DNA of 48,206 bases from Flammeovirga aprica JL-4 (GTDB lineage Bacteria; Bacteroidota; Bacteroidia; Cytophagales; Flammeovirgaceae), in assembly GCF_012844305.1 (NCBI RefSeq), contig NZ_JABANE010000070.1, positions 1-48,206 on the forward strand, read 5' to 3'. Both the position numbers and the translations under genes were made by a program. Shown here one piece after another: positions 1-8,063 of the stretch. The notes under the pieces are model-generated. The model was given only the letters and a program-made list of their open reading frames with translations. It searched no databases and had not been told where the DNA came from. The number at the start of each line of letters is the position of its first letter. The stretch's first letter is position 1.

Positions 1-131
1 TAAACCCTCTTACTAAGTAAACCTCCTTCTTGGAATATTACAAGTAATGATTGATATACAAACCTAAGGTTCTAGTCGTGGTACACGTTATTTTAGTTCA
101 TTTCTTCTTCCCCGCTCCATCACATCAATAA

Positions 132-171
132 AAAAGACACACGAAGGATATGAATCCCTCATGTGTCTTGT
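132..171 (-). terminator. Probable terminator of the first GH26-like gene
   Basis: An 8-bp stem (134-141 with 162-169), with partial pairing extending inward, is followed on the minus strand by a T-run (the A-run at 130-135). It lies about 100 bp past the stop codon at 270. I see nothing else recognisable in 1-269. Confidence 0.55.
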
Positions 172-269
172 TGAATATTTGTTTGTTAGTCTTGCAAGAA
201 GACTATGAACCGCTAAGCATACACTACTTAAATGAATTACCTATTTATTTCTACTTATTAAATCCATGA

Positions 270-1421
270 TTAACGAATTGTATATTTTTTATACAAATCT
301 TCTGAAGACATGATGTATCGTTTGTCTTCTAATTTTGTTTCCCATTTCTTTTTGATGTCCTTGTTAACCTGTAACCTTGCGTCAATCAATTTGAAGGTAG
401 GGTTATCAAACCACATCGGGTGTGTTTTCCAATTACAATTGATATATGAAAATGCTTTTACTACATCTCCGTTATTTTCAATTGTCTCAAAGAAAGGCAC
501 GAACCACTCGTTCCATGCTAACTGTGCCTCTGCTTCATTATTCAAATCCATTGGCAACGTTTGATTATCAAACTTCATATAAGGACCTGAAACTGTTGGC
601 GAAGCCTCTGCAATAAATACTGGCTTTCCTTTCTTTCTTGCAAATTCTATCATTTCCTGTTCACGCCATCTTGCGAAGAAAGAGAAACTACACCAATCCA
701 CATATTCATCACCAGGGTACCAGTCTTCTAGCTGGCCAGGTGTAGAGACAAAACCAGCAGATTGCCATACGTAAGCAACGTTGTCCACTTTTTCTTTATC
801 CAAAATGTCTTTCACTCTTCTGAAAGCTTTGATAAAGTCCTCTTTGTTATAATGGTTCCATAAGTGACCATCAAACTCATACCCTACTCTTAAAAATACA
901 GGACGAGGAGCAATAGACTTGATAAACTCACCCAATTTGATGATCATTTCATCATGCTCACCATTAGCCACTTTTGTTTCATGATTTACCATACCCAAAC
1001 CAATGGCCAACATCATATTGTCAAAGTCTGGATCTGCTAACTGAAGGCTTGCATTATAAACACTATCACCCCAGTTATCTGTACTATATATACCGTCTAA
1101 CCCTTTATGTACGAAACCAAACGTTGTATCACCTGGCGTTAGAAAAGAGTAAGAAGTGAAACCTGCTGGTCTTTTTTCGAAGTGATCTAAATATCCATCA
1201 TTATATTCGTCCAATCCTCCGAGAGCTGTAATTTCTTGTCCTATAAAAACTAATACTTTTCCATCTTCGGGTTCATACTTTGCTAAAGGCCTATCCACTT
1301 TTGCCGTTAAAGAAGGAGAAGCAACAGCACTTTCTATAAAAGATTTGTCAGTTGTCTGTTTTCCGCACCCTATTAAACCTAAAGCAAAAGAGACAGCTAT
1401 TAAATAAACTGTTCTCATCAT
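270..1421 (-). CDS. GH26-like (clan GH-A) glycoside hydrolase, lipoprotein
   Basis: This is a predicted secreted lipoprotein endo-hydrolase of 383 residues. The N-terminus is a signal peptide with lipobox LIGC (Cys19), so it should be anchored in a membrane, probably the outer one. The rest is a single TIM-barrel-like domain. The motif LRVGYEFDG puts the likely acid/base at Glu182, and FIAEASP puts the likely nucleophile at Glu272. YPGDEYVDW and the late tryptophan motif WKTHPMW also occur in the paralogue at 3428-4726, so the two share a fold and probably a substrate. Assignment to GH26 or a close relative rests on these motifs; beta-mannanases and beta-1,3-xylanases belong to GH26, and specificity is not determined here. 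Either of the two consecutive ATGs could be the start. It is divergent from the hydrolase at 1714 across a spacer carrying CTACTTCAA repeats. Confidence 0.72.
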   Translation of the reverse strand: MMRTVYLIAVSFALGLIGCGKQTTDKSFIESAVASPSLTAKVDRPLAKYEPEDGKVLVFIGQEITALGGLDEYNDGYLDHFEKRPAGFTSYSFLTPGDTTFGFVHKGLDGIYSTDNWGDSVYNASLQLADPDFDNMMLAIGLGMVNHETKVANGEHDEMIIKLGEFIKSIAPRPVFLRVGYEFDGHLWNHYNKEDFIKAFRRVKDILDKEKVDNVAYVWQSAGFVSTPGQLEDWYPGDEYVDWCSFSFFARWREQEMIEFARKKGKPVFIAEASPTVSGPYMKFDNQTLPMDLNNEAEAQLAWNEWFVPFFETIENNGDVVKAFSYINCNWKTHPMWFDNPTFKLIDARLQVNKDIKKKWETKLEDKRYIMSSEDLYKKYTIR

Positions 1422-1589
1422 TCATATTTGATAAAAAATTGTTGGATGACTAATCCAAAAAATTTACTTGTAGTGAAGTAAATGGTCAGTAATATTCTTT
1501 CGTTTCGTTAAGTATTTGAACGGTTCGCTTTAAGAAACTGTTTGTCCGAATACCTATTTCAAAGGTCATTATTTTTTTTATAAAATCGA

Positions 1590-1630
1590 CTACTACAACT
1601 ACTCTCACGCCTACTTCAACGCTACTTCAA
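1590..1630 (+). promoter_or_regulatory. CTACTTCAA repeat cluster (candidate PUL operator)
   Basis: Two exact copies of CTACTTCAA lie at 1611-1619 and 1622-1630, an 11-bp period. Degenerate copies (CTACTACAA 1590-1598, CTACTCTCA 1599-1607) precede them. The cluster is in the 292-bp spacer between two divergent hydrolase genes, about 50-85 bp upstream of the -7 box at 1677. The same motif recurs upstream of SusC and between the sugar porter and the regulator. A weaker half-site pair (TTACTT...GAAGTAA) lies at 1463-1482. Confidence 0.5.
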
Positions 1631-1676
1631 AACACTCTATCGGTATCAAAATCAACATTTTATTTCAGAATAGGAG

Positions 1677-1684
1677 TACTTTTG
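1677..1684 (+). promoter_or_regulatory. Bacteroidota -7 box for the GH gene at 1714
   Basis: TACTTTTG matches the Bacteroidota sigma-A -7 consensus TAnnTTTG and sits 30 bp before the ATG. A TTTT/TTTA stretch about 19 bp upstream could serve as a weak -33 element. Confidence 0.55.
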
Positions 1685-1713
1685 TTTATCAACAAACATA
1701 AATAGTATACGAA

Positions 1714-3015
1714 ATGAAATTTAAATCTAAATTTTTCTACTGTCTATTCTTTTTATTACCGATTTTCAGCGTTGCTCAAGACAATTCTCGGCTAAACCTC
1801 TTCAATCAAGAACACTTTTTCATTAAAGGTGTCGGTATTGATAACAATGTCGGTATTAACAGGTATGAATTGCTTGAAAAATCGGGGGCAAATGCTATCA
1901 GAACGTGGAGTACATACAATGGAGAAGCTAAATTTGACTCTGCGAGAAAGTATAATCTCAAAGTGGCTTTGGGCATTGCTGTTCATCAAGAGCTTCATGG
2001 CTTTGATTATAATGATGAGAAAGCAGTAGCGAAACAGTTTGAAGAAATCAAAGCACAAGTTTTAAAATACAAGGATGAACCTGAATTATTGTGTTGGGTA
2101 GTTGGAAATGAATTGAACCTGCTTTTTGATGATAATGGAAACCTTACATTGGTCAATCCTAAAGTCTATGATGCTTTGGAAGAGATCATACAGTTTATTC
2201 ATAGTGTTGATCCCATTCATCCCGTTACTACTACTTTTGCAGGAATCACCAAAGAGCATGTTGAAGTGGCCTTAATAGGTGCACCTAGTTTAGATATTAT
2301 CTCTTTCCAAGTGTATGGTGATTTATTGGTTTTACCTCAACGTGTGAAGGAACTTGGCTTGAAAATACCATATATGGTGACCGAATATGGAGCTGTGGGG
2401 CATTGGGAAAGACCTATTACACCTTGGGATAGAGAAATTGAAGAAACTTCGTTTGAAAAAGGAGTAGGTTTAGCGCATCGTATTCAAAAAGGAATTGTTG
2501 AAAATAAAGATCCTCTTTTCCTTGGGACATTTGCCTTTTATTGGGGACAAAAACAAGAAAGAACACCCACTTGGTATGGATTATTCACTCCTGATGGAAG
2601 AAGTGATGACCGTATTGATGAGCTAACAAAATACTGGACGGGTAAATACCCTGAAAATAGAGCTCCATCTGTTAAGTCAATCACTTTGAATAATAAAAAA
2701 GCTACCGATTTTATCGTGATTAGGGATGAAAACACACTAACTGCAAGTATTGACGCTTCAGATATTGATGGTGACGCCTTACGCTTTCATTGGGAATTGA
2801 TGGAAGAAGTGAAAGTAAAAAGTCAAGGCGGCGCTTTTGAGCAAGTCCCTCCTATTGTAGAGATAAAAATATCAGAAAACAAGGGAACTACCATTACTTT
2901 TAAAACTCCAAAAATGGAAGGTGATTATAGACTTTTTGTGTATGTGTATGATGAAAAAGGAAAAGTTGGTACCGCAAATATTCCTTTTTATGTTGGTGAG
3001 TTAAAGGATTTATAA
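1714..3015 (+). CDS. Clan GH-A glycoside hydrolase (GH2-type barrel) with C-terminal Ig-like domain
   Basis: This predicted secreted glycosidase has 433 residues. A signal peptide ends near SVAQ (about residue 22). A TIM barrel resembling the GH2 catalytic domain spans about residues 30-310: WVVGNELN gives the probable acid/base Glu133, and MVTEYG gives the probable nucleophile Glu224. The C-terminal 110 residues are a beta-rich Ig/cadherin-like domain (SIDASDIDGDALRFHW, then a repeat-like DYRLFVYVYDEKGKV). The architecture is reminiscent of GH158-type beta-1,3-glucanases and other GH2-like endo-acting enzymes, but I cannot fix the family. There is no lipobox and no T9SS tail, so it is probably periplasmic. 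It is divergent from the GH26-like gene and convergent with the second GH26-like gene. Confidence 0.7.
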   Translation: MKFKSKFFYCLFFLLPIFSVAQDNSRLNLFNQEHFFIKGVGIDNNVGINRYELLEKSGANAIRTWSTYNGEAKFDSARKYNLKVALGIAVHQELHGFDYNDEKAVAKQFEEIKAQVLKYKDEPELLCWVVGNELNLLFDDNGNLTLVNPKVYDALEEIIQFIHSVDPIHPVTTTFAGITKEHVEVALIGAPSLDIISFQVYGDLLVLPQRVKELGLKIPYMVTEYGAVGHWERPITPWDREIEETSFEKGVGLAHRIQKGIVENKDPLFLGTFAFYWGQKQERTPTWYGLFTPDGRSDDRIDELTKYWTGKYPENRAPSVKSITLNNKKATDFIVIRDENTLTASIDASDIDGDALRFHWELMEEVKVKSQGGAFEQVPPIVEIKISENKGTTITFKTPKMEGDYRLFVYVYDEKGKVGTANIPFYVGELKDL

Positions 3016-3033
3016 TCGAAATTGATCCTAGAA

Positions 3034-3262
3034 ACGTAGCGGGCTACCTGAAATCCGAAATAGAGCGTTTCAATTATTTATTTTGAATAGTCTCCGTTTA
3101 CAGACTCACTCCTGTAGAAGCGTAGCCTGCTACGCAAAACGTCTGAAACTTAGATAAACTTGAAGGTTGAGATCCTTTTTCAAATAGAGTTTTCTTTATA
3201 ATTACTGTCTCTGATTGTATTCCCTCTCTTTGTTTAACGTAGCAGGCTACGTTGCTACGAGG
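3034..3262. repeat. Further GTAGC..GCTAC palindromes around the REP-like element
   Basis: Besides the long inverted repeat at 3109-3347, related short palindromes occur at 3034-3047 (ACGTAGCGGGCTAC) and 3236-3253 (AACGTAGCAGGCTACGTT). Four copies of the same core therefore lie within 320 bp downstream of the hydrolase stop codon. Confidence 0.6.
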
Positions 3263-3347
3263 CGGTAAACTTAATGGGTAGTTTTGTGTTATGATCAATC
3301 TAACTCCCTTTTAGTTTTTTGCGTAGCGAGCTACGCTTCTACAGGAG
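3109..3347. repeat. Inverted-repeat REP/MITE-like element (GCGTAGC family)
   Basis: Arms 3109-3139 and 3317-3347 are inverted copies that match at 29 of 31 positions. Each arm holds a smaller palindrome (GCGTAGC..GCTACGC) next to CTTCTACAGGAG. The roughly 180-bp interior has no credible gene. A single related copy lies at 29191-29213. This occupies most of the 412-bp spacer 3016-3427. Confidence 0.7.
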
Positions 3348-3350
3348 ACA

Positions 3351-3388
3351 AAAAAATCCACCGCTTTTAATTGAGCCGTGGATTTTTT
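3351..3388. terminator. Bidirectional terminator between convergent genes
   Basis: An 11-bp perfect stem (3351-3361 with 3378-3388) has A-rich and T-rich flanks on the two sides. It can therefore end transcription from both the 1714-3015 gene and the 3428-4726 gene. Confidence 0.85.
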
Positions 3389-3427
3389 TATGATTCTATT
3401 TTTACATCAAACCAATATCAGAACTTT

Positions 3428-4726
3428 TTATTTTGTAGTATGATATACTTTTTTGATGATTTGCTCTCCTAAGTCATTGTACATTACTAAAGAATACAAT
3501 CCAGACCTTAATGGCAATTCTAAAGATGTTGATTTTTTATCCAGTTTCACTTCTTCAATAACTTTTCCTGAGCCTAATTCAATAATAGTTAGCTGGTGTA
3601 TAGAAATATTATCCTTCAACTCAATTTTCAAGTTTGAATTATTTGAATAAACAGTTATTTGGCTAGCTAAATCCTGCTCCAAAGAGGTAACAGTGGCAAA
3701 ACAACCTTCATCAGCAGTAAAAGGATAACCTATAGTAGTGAACAATTCACTGCTACTCTTGAGCCATGTACCATCATCCGTTTCCGTTTTCCAATTATTG
3801 AACACAGAGGTATTTGCTTGAATTCTAGAATCTCCCCAATTAATACCGCTGTCTTTCCACATTGGTTGAGCGTTCCAGTCTACATTGATATAAGCTAAAG
3901 CCTTTATTTCTTCATTTTTATCTATTAAATCAAACAAAGGTGTAAACCATTTACTCCATACGTCTTCTCTAGTAGCTTCCAAATCAAACCCCATTGGAGT
4001 GGCTTCTGCAATCATTACAGGTTTTCCTTTATCTTTTGCAAAATTAATCAGTGAATTACCTGCACCTTGAGCAAAATAAGAGAAAGCCATCCAATCTACA
4101 TATTCATCTCCAGGATAATATGAATTTAAAGTGTTTACTGTATGAACACCGTCTGATTGCCAAACAAAATCACAATTTAAAACTCTTTCTTCATCAAACA
4201 CATCTACAATATGCTGGTACATTTTTATGTAATTTGATGGATTATAATTGTTGTGTGGTCCATCAAATTCGTAACCAATCCTTAGATATACTGGACGGTT
4301 ACTATTTTTAATCCATTTTGCTAGTTTCCTTATATTGTAATCTCTATTACCATTAATTACATTTCTTTCCTCCCCTACCAAATACAACCCAATAGCAATA
4401 GTAGTATTCGAAAACTTTGATTCGTCCAAATACTTTTGAGCATTCACATCACCTGCTCCATAATTTGTTTTACTAGATAACCCTTGAAGATTCACAATGT
4501 TAGTATAAGTAGTTACTCCTGAGGGATAGTAATCAAACGCATCAATATACCCATCAGTATAACTAGATAATCCTCCAACTGCTCCTAAGTCCTGCCCTAT
4601 GATCAGTAGCTTTTCTCCATTTGAAGGAATAAATTTTGCCTCGCCTCCAAAACAAGCAGATCTGTCTTGAGCATAAATAAATTGAGACACAAAAAATGAT
4701 ATAAATAATAAAATCCAGGCTTTCAT
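3428..4726 (-). CDS. GH26-like glycoside hydrolase with T9SS C-terminal sorting domain
   Basis: This 432-residue secreted hydrolase is paralogous to the lipoprotein at 270-1421. The signal peptide ends at FIYAQ (residue 20). In the catalytic barrel, VYLRIGYEFDG gives the probable acid/base Glu153 and VMIAEATP gives the probable nucleophile Glu241. YYPGDEYVDW and YINVDWNAQPMW match the paralogue. The last 75 residues (about 357-432) form a small beta-domain ending in RSGLYSLVMYNDLGEQIIKKV, typical of a type A T9SS sorting domain, so the protein should be exported to the cell surface or medium. It is the last gene of the SusCD-led run, but a terminator-like hairpin separates it from the gene upstream. 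The exact GH family and substrate remain open. Confidence 0.75.
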   Translation of the reverse strand: MKAWILLFISFFVSQFIYAQDRSACFGGEAKFIPSNGEKLLIIGQDLGAVGGLSSYTDGYIDAFDYYPSGVTTYTNIVNLQGLSSKTNYGAGDVNAQKYLDESKFSNTTIAIGLYLVGEERNVINGNRDYNIRKLAKWIKNSNRPVYLRIGYEFDGPHNNYNPSNYIKMYQHIVDVFDEERVLNCDFVWQSDGVHTVNTLNSYYPGDEYVDWMAFSYFAQGAGNSLINFAKDKGKPVMIAEATPMGFDLEATREDVWSKWFTPLFDLIDKNEEIKALAYINVDWNAQPMWKDSGINWGDSRIQANTSVFNNWKTETDDGTWLKSSSELFTTIGYPFTADEGCFATVTSLEQDLASQITVYSNNSNLKIELKDNISIHQLTIIELGSGKVIEEVKLDKKSTSLELPLRSGLYSLVMYNDLGEQIIKKVYHTTK

Positions 4727-4742
4727 ATAATTCTAGTTATAA

Positions 4743-4782
4743 AAAAACAGCCTCCCCTCCAAATGAAGAAGAGACTGTTTTT
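4743..4782. terminator. Terminator-like hairpin inside the SusCD operon
   Basis: A 12-bp stem with one wobble position is flanked by A5 and T5 runs, in the 69-bp gap between the PKD lipoprotein gene and the GH26-like gene, which are co-directional. It probably attenuates readthrough and lowers expression of the distal hydrolase. Confidence 0.65.
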
Positions 4783-4795
4783 GTCAAAGAAATGA

Positions 4796-6334
4796 TTAAA
4801 GTAGTTTGAAATCAGTCACGTAGAATGTTCCTGCATTTCTATGTCCTTCACCACCGAACTGAATATAGATTTTATCATAAACATCTACATTTGATACTTC
4901 GTCATTAATTAAAGTACCATCAGCATTGTTATTGATAGCAAATCCTTTGTATTCGAAAGTTAACTCAACCCACTTACCAGTTTCACCTACAGATGTAATT
5001 GAAGCTTCAGTTTGCCAGTCGTTACCACCTAATCTTGTATCACCTAAACGGATACGGATAAAGCTCGCTAATTTACCTTCTGAATCTGTCCAAGGCTCTG
5101 CAGCAGCATCAACAGTTTCATAGTCATTAGTTGTTGGGAAGTAAGCCATGATAGAGAATTTGTTTTGAGTTTTCAAGTCCAATCTATGTCTTAATGGCAA
5201 TACTAAACCAGCTCCTAATGCAGGGTAACGATTAAACTGAATTACATTACCGCTACCGTCAGGGTTGCTTACTGACTCAGCTGTACCGCTAAGTGCTTTG
5301 AATTTCAATGTTTCATCACCAACTGTTACGTTTAAGTTATCTGTGAAGCTTGCAGCAATTGCTTTTGTACCTAAAGCTTTGTCTTCCCATGGCATAGGTG
5401 CTAATTCAATAACATCCTCTTGAACATATCTTAAGTATCTGTACTCAAATTCTACACCTTCTTTATCAGGATCAACTACACACTTGAATCTTACATAAAG
5501 CTCATCTTCAGTCAATTTCACGATCTCGTAAAGTGAGTTAGAACCACCGTTTACTGATTGGTAGTAACCCATGTAACCGCTTTGACCAAAGCTTAAGAAT
5601 ACGCTACCATTTTCCTCATATACTTCGAAAGGATAAGATTCTTGACCTACATACGCAGTTTCGAAATCATGGTATTTCGTTTGATCTGTTTTCTCTTGCC
5701 AGTTGTTCACTTGGTGCGTTGCTTCAACTTTCATTGTGTTAGGAAGTACACCAAAAGTAAATCTAGATTCTAAGATATTTAAAGCTACGATATCCTCAGT
5801 GTTCTCTCCTTTCCAGTGGTTAAAGTTAGAGTTCCATAAACCTGCAGTTGCTAATTCGATTGGGTCATCTAAAGTACCTACACCGTGACCACCAACTTCC
5901 ACTGAGAACTTCCAAACTTTACCTGTACCAGGACCGCCGTCATTACAACCGCCTGTCAGTAATTGGTAATACTCACTGTTACAAATTGCATCTGACTTAG
6001 CATCTGATACTGTTACTGTTTGCTTCAAAGCGTTTACACCTGTTGTACCAATTAGTGTAACCGTCAATTCAAAGTCGTCATTCCATAAATAAGTATGAGT
6101 CGCTTCTGGACCTTCAGCCGTATATTCTGTACCGTCACCGAAGTTAAATTTATATGAAGTCGCTCCTTGAGGATTGTCTACTTTAACAGTCAATTCTGAA
6201 TTATTTCCATCAGCTTGTGTCACCATCAAAGTACCTGTTGGTCCCGATACTACAGCTTCATCTTCTTTACAAGATGTATACACAAGTGCCATTAAAGCAA
6301 GACAAAACCATGTCAAAAAGTTTAATTTTCTCAT
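4796..6334 (-). CDS. PKD-domain surface glycan-binding lipoprotein (SGBP-like)
   Basis: This 512-residue lipoprotein has lipobox VYTSC (Cys22). A PKD-type Ig domain follows at about residues 45-110 (YKFNFGDGTEY...HTYLWNDDFELTVTL). The middle part, after CNSEYYQLLTGGCNDG, is rich in W, G and Y, as in glycan-binding proteins. The C-terminal region (about 330-512) looks like a jelly-roll carbohydrate-binding module ending in GTFYVTDFKLL, a common last strand of CBM4/CBM11-like folds. It lies directly downstream of SusD, where surface glycan-binding proteins normally sit, so it probably helps capture the polysaccharide at the cell surface. No catalytic motif was found. Confidence 0.65.
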   Translation of the reverse strand: MRKLNFLTWFCLALMALVYTSCKEDEAVVSGPTGTLMVTQADGNNSELTVKVDNPQGATSYKFNFGDGTEYTAEGPEATHTYLWNDDFELTVTLIGTTGVNALKQTVTVSDAKSDAICNSEYYQLLTGGCNDGGPGTGKVWKFSVEVGGHGVGTLDDPIELATAGLWNSNFNHWKGENTEDIVALNILESRFTFGVLPNTMKVEATHQVNNWQEKTDQTKYHDFETAYVGQESYPFEVYEENGSVFLSFGQSGYMGYYQSVNGGSNSLYEIVKLTEDELYVRFKCVVDPDKEGVEFEYRYLRYVQEDVIELAPMPWEDKALGTKAIAASFTDNLNVTVGDETLKFKALSGTAESVSNPDGSGNVIQFNRYPALGAGLVLPLRHRLDLKTQNKFSIMAYFPTTNDYETVDAAAEPWTDSEGKLASFIRIRLGDTRLGGNDWQTEASITSVGETGKWVELTFEYKGFAINNNADGTLINDEVSNVDVYDKIYIQFGGEGHRNAGTFYVTDFKLL

Positions 6335-6411
6335 TTCATTAAATTTTAAAATGTAAAAAGAATAGTGTGTCTCTAGTGAGATCGTTAAAAAATAGGCAGT
6401 AAGGTGCCAGC

Positions 6412-6482
6412 TTGGTAAAATTTACCAACGAAAGAAAGAAATATCTTATGTGACTGCCAGCTGATAATTATATATCAGCTAA
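6412..6482. promoter_or_regulatory. Two hairpins in the SusD-SGBP spacer
   Basis: Perfect stems TTGGTAAA/TTTACCAA (6412-6428) and AGCTGATA/TATCAGCT (6461-6482) lie in the 166-bp gap between co-directional genes. Neither is followed by a clear T-run on the minus strand. They may act as mRNA 3'-stabilising structures that set the susCD to SGBP ratio, or as processing sites. Confidence 0.4.
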
Positions 6483-6500
6483 CAGTTATTATTATTCATA

Positions 6501-8033
6501 CTAATTACTTGGGTTTCCTTCAATCACGCCATCTGTCAAATCAATTTCAGACTGAGGAATTGGGAATTTTTCATGAACTCCTTTTTTGAATCCTTCATCT
6601 AATAATCTTTGTGTGATCTGACCTGTTCTTACTTGATCAAAGAAACGGTGTCCTTCCATTGCTAATTCTAAGCGTCTTTCAGCATAAACCTGCTCTAAGG
6701 TAGGTGCCCCGATTGAGCTTAAACCTGCTCTTGTTCTTACTGCATTGAAAGGCGTAGCAGCTTCTCCGGCTTTACCCAATTTGATGGCTAACTCTGCTTG
6801 GAATAACAGTAAGTCAGCGTATCTAAACATTCTGTAATTAGAATGACCATTACATCTGTGGTCTCCAATACTTGAAGGTGTTTGCTCACTTAAAGGCAAG
6901 AAATACTTTTGCTGTCCTAAACCTTCAGTGTTATACCATGTATCAGAAGGTGAACTTGGCACTTCCATTTCAAAACCATCTTCAGGATAAACTACCTCAC
7001 CGTCATAAACTAATGTTTGTTCTCTTCTGATGTCATCACCTGCTTCTCTAAACAGCACATCTAACTCTTTGTTAGGAATATTGAATCCCCAACCTTCACC
7101 AAACTCACTGTCTGAACCTGCTCTGATAGAGGTCATCATATTAGTATATGAACCTGTAGATTGAATGTTCCAGTTATGGAAAGCTGATGGTTCAAATTGT
7201 ACTTCAAAAATTGAATAAGCACCATTTTCGTTTTCAAGTCTCCAAATCTTTTCAAATTCGATCAAAGCGTATTGTCCAGAGCCAGAAACTTCTTTAGCGA
7301 AGTTATAAGCCTCGTCATAGTACCCTGTTTCATTCGAATATAAAGCAGCTTTCGCGAAGTAAGACTGTGCCATACCTTTGGTAGCTCTACCTAAGTAAGT
7401 GGCATCATATTCTCCTTTTAACTTAAGGTTTACTTGTGCTTCTCTGAAATCATTTAAGATAAAATCATACGTATCTTTTTCAGTAGCTCTAGAAATATTT
7501 TTGATATTCGTATAATCGTCTTCAGTAGCGATGATAGGCACACCACCAAACATTTTCACCAATTGGAAATAATGCCATCCTCTTAGGAATCTTGCTTCTG
7601 AATACGCTTGATTGTAATCATCTTCTGCAATTTTCTCCTTACTTGCTTCTAATGCAAAAAGTACATTATTGGCTCTGAAAACGCCTGCGAAGTGCTTTTG
7701 CCATACCAACTCAAACATTGGATCGCTTGCATTCCACTGGAACTTCTGGATAGTGGTCATGTAATCCAAATCACCTTCAAATCCACCACCTTTTGAACCG
7801 TCATCAGAAGCAATATCACCAAAAATAAAATAAGGGTAGAACTGCGTTTGTGAAAAACTCCATAGCATTGGGCTATACGCCGCAATCAACATTCTATCAA
7901 TATTCGCTGGATCTGACAAGAATACTTTTGTAGTTTCCCTTGCTAGAGGCTCTCTTTCTAGGAAGTTTGAACAGCTTGATGCTCCCAAACCGATCAATGC
8001 CCCAGCGACTAATGCTTTAAATCTATTTTTCAT
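6501..8033 (-). CDS. SusD/RagB-family nutrient-binding outer-membrane lipoprotein
   Basis: This is the surface lid that delivers oligosaccharide to the SusC channel. Starting from the ATG at 8033 gives 510 residues and a clean lipoprotein signal peptide with Cys21 (GASSCSNFLE); the longer reading frame from 8060 begins with TTG and spoils the signal. SusD hallmarks include NFLEREP after the lipobox, SEARFLRGWHYFQLVKMFGGVP, and the C-terminal YADLLLFQAELAIKLGK, AVRTRAGL and RRLELAMEGHRFFDQVRTG. It follows the SusC gene by 30 bp. Ligand specificity cannot be read from sequence. Confidence 0.95.
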   Translation of the reverse strand: MKNRFKALVAGALIGLGASSCSNFLEREPLARETTKVFLSDPANIDRMLIAAYSPMLWSFSQTQFYPYFIFGDIASDDGSKGGGFEGDLDYMTTIQKFQWNASDPMFELVWQKHFAGVFRANNVLFALEASKEKIAEDDYNQAYSEARFLRGWHYFQLVKMFGGVPIIATEDDYTNIKNISRATEKDTYDFILNDFREAQVNLKLKGEYDATYLGRATKGMAQSYFAKAALYSNETGYYDEAYNFAKEVSGSGQYALIEFEKIWRLENENGAYSIFEVQFEPSAFHNWNIQSTGSYTNMMTSIRAGSDSEFGEGWGFNIPNKELDVLFREAGDDIRREQTLVYDGEVVYPEDGFEMEVPSSPSDTWYNTEGLGQQKYFLPLSEQTPSSIGDHRCNGHSNYRMFRYADLLLFQAELAIKLGKAGEAATPFNAVRTRAGLSSIGAPTLEQVYAERRLELAMEGHRFFDQVRTGQITQRLLDEGFKKGVHEKFPIPQSEIDLTDGVIEGNPSN

Positions 8034-8063
8034 TTCAATTATTTCTTTATCGTTATACAAAAA

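Noticed and set aside
310..564. Antisense open frames such as this one and others opposite hydrolase, sulfatase and transporter genes
   Set aside because: They lie opposite strongly supported genes, have no family motifs and have composition that follows from the complementary strand.
8034..8060. Longer start for the SusD gene
   Set aside because: It begins with TTG and adds nine residues that destroy the lipoprotein signal peptide.
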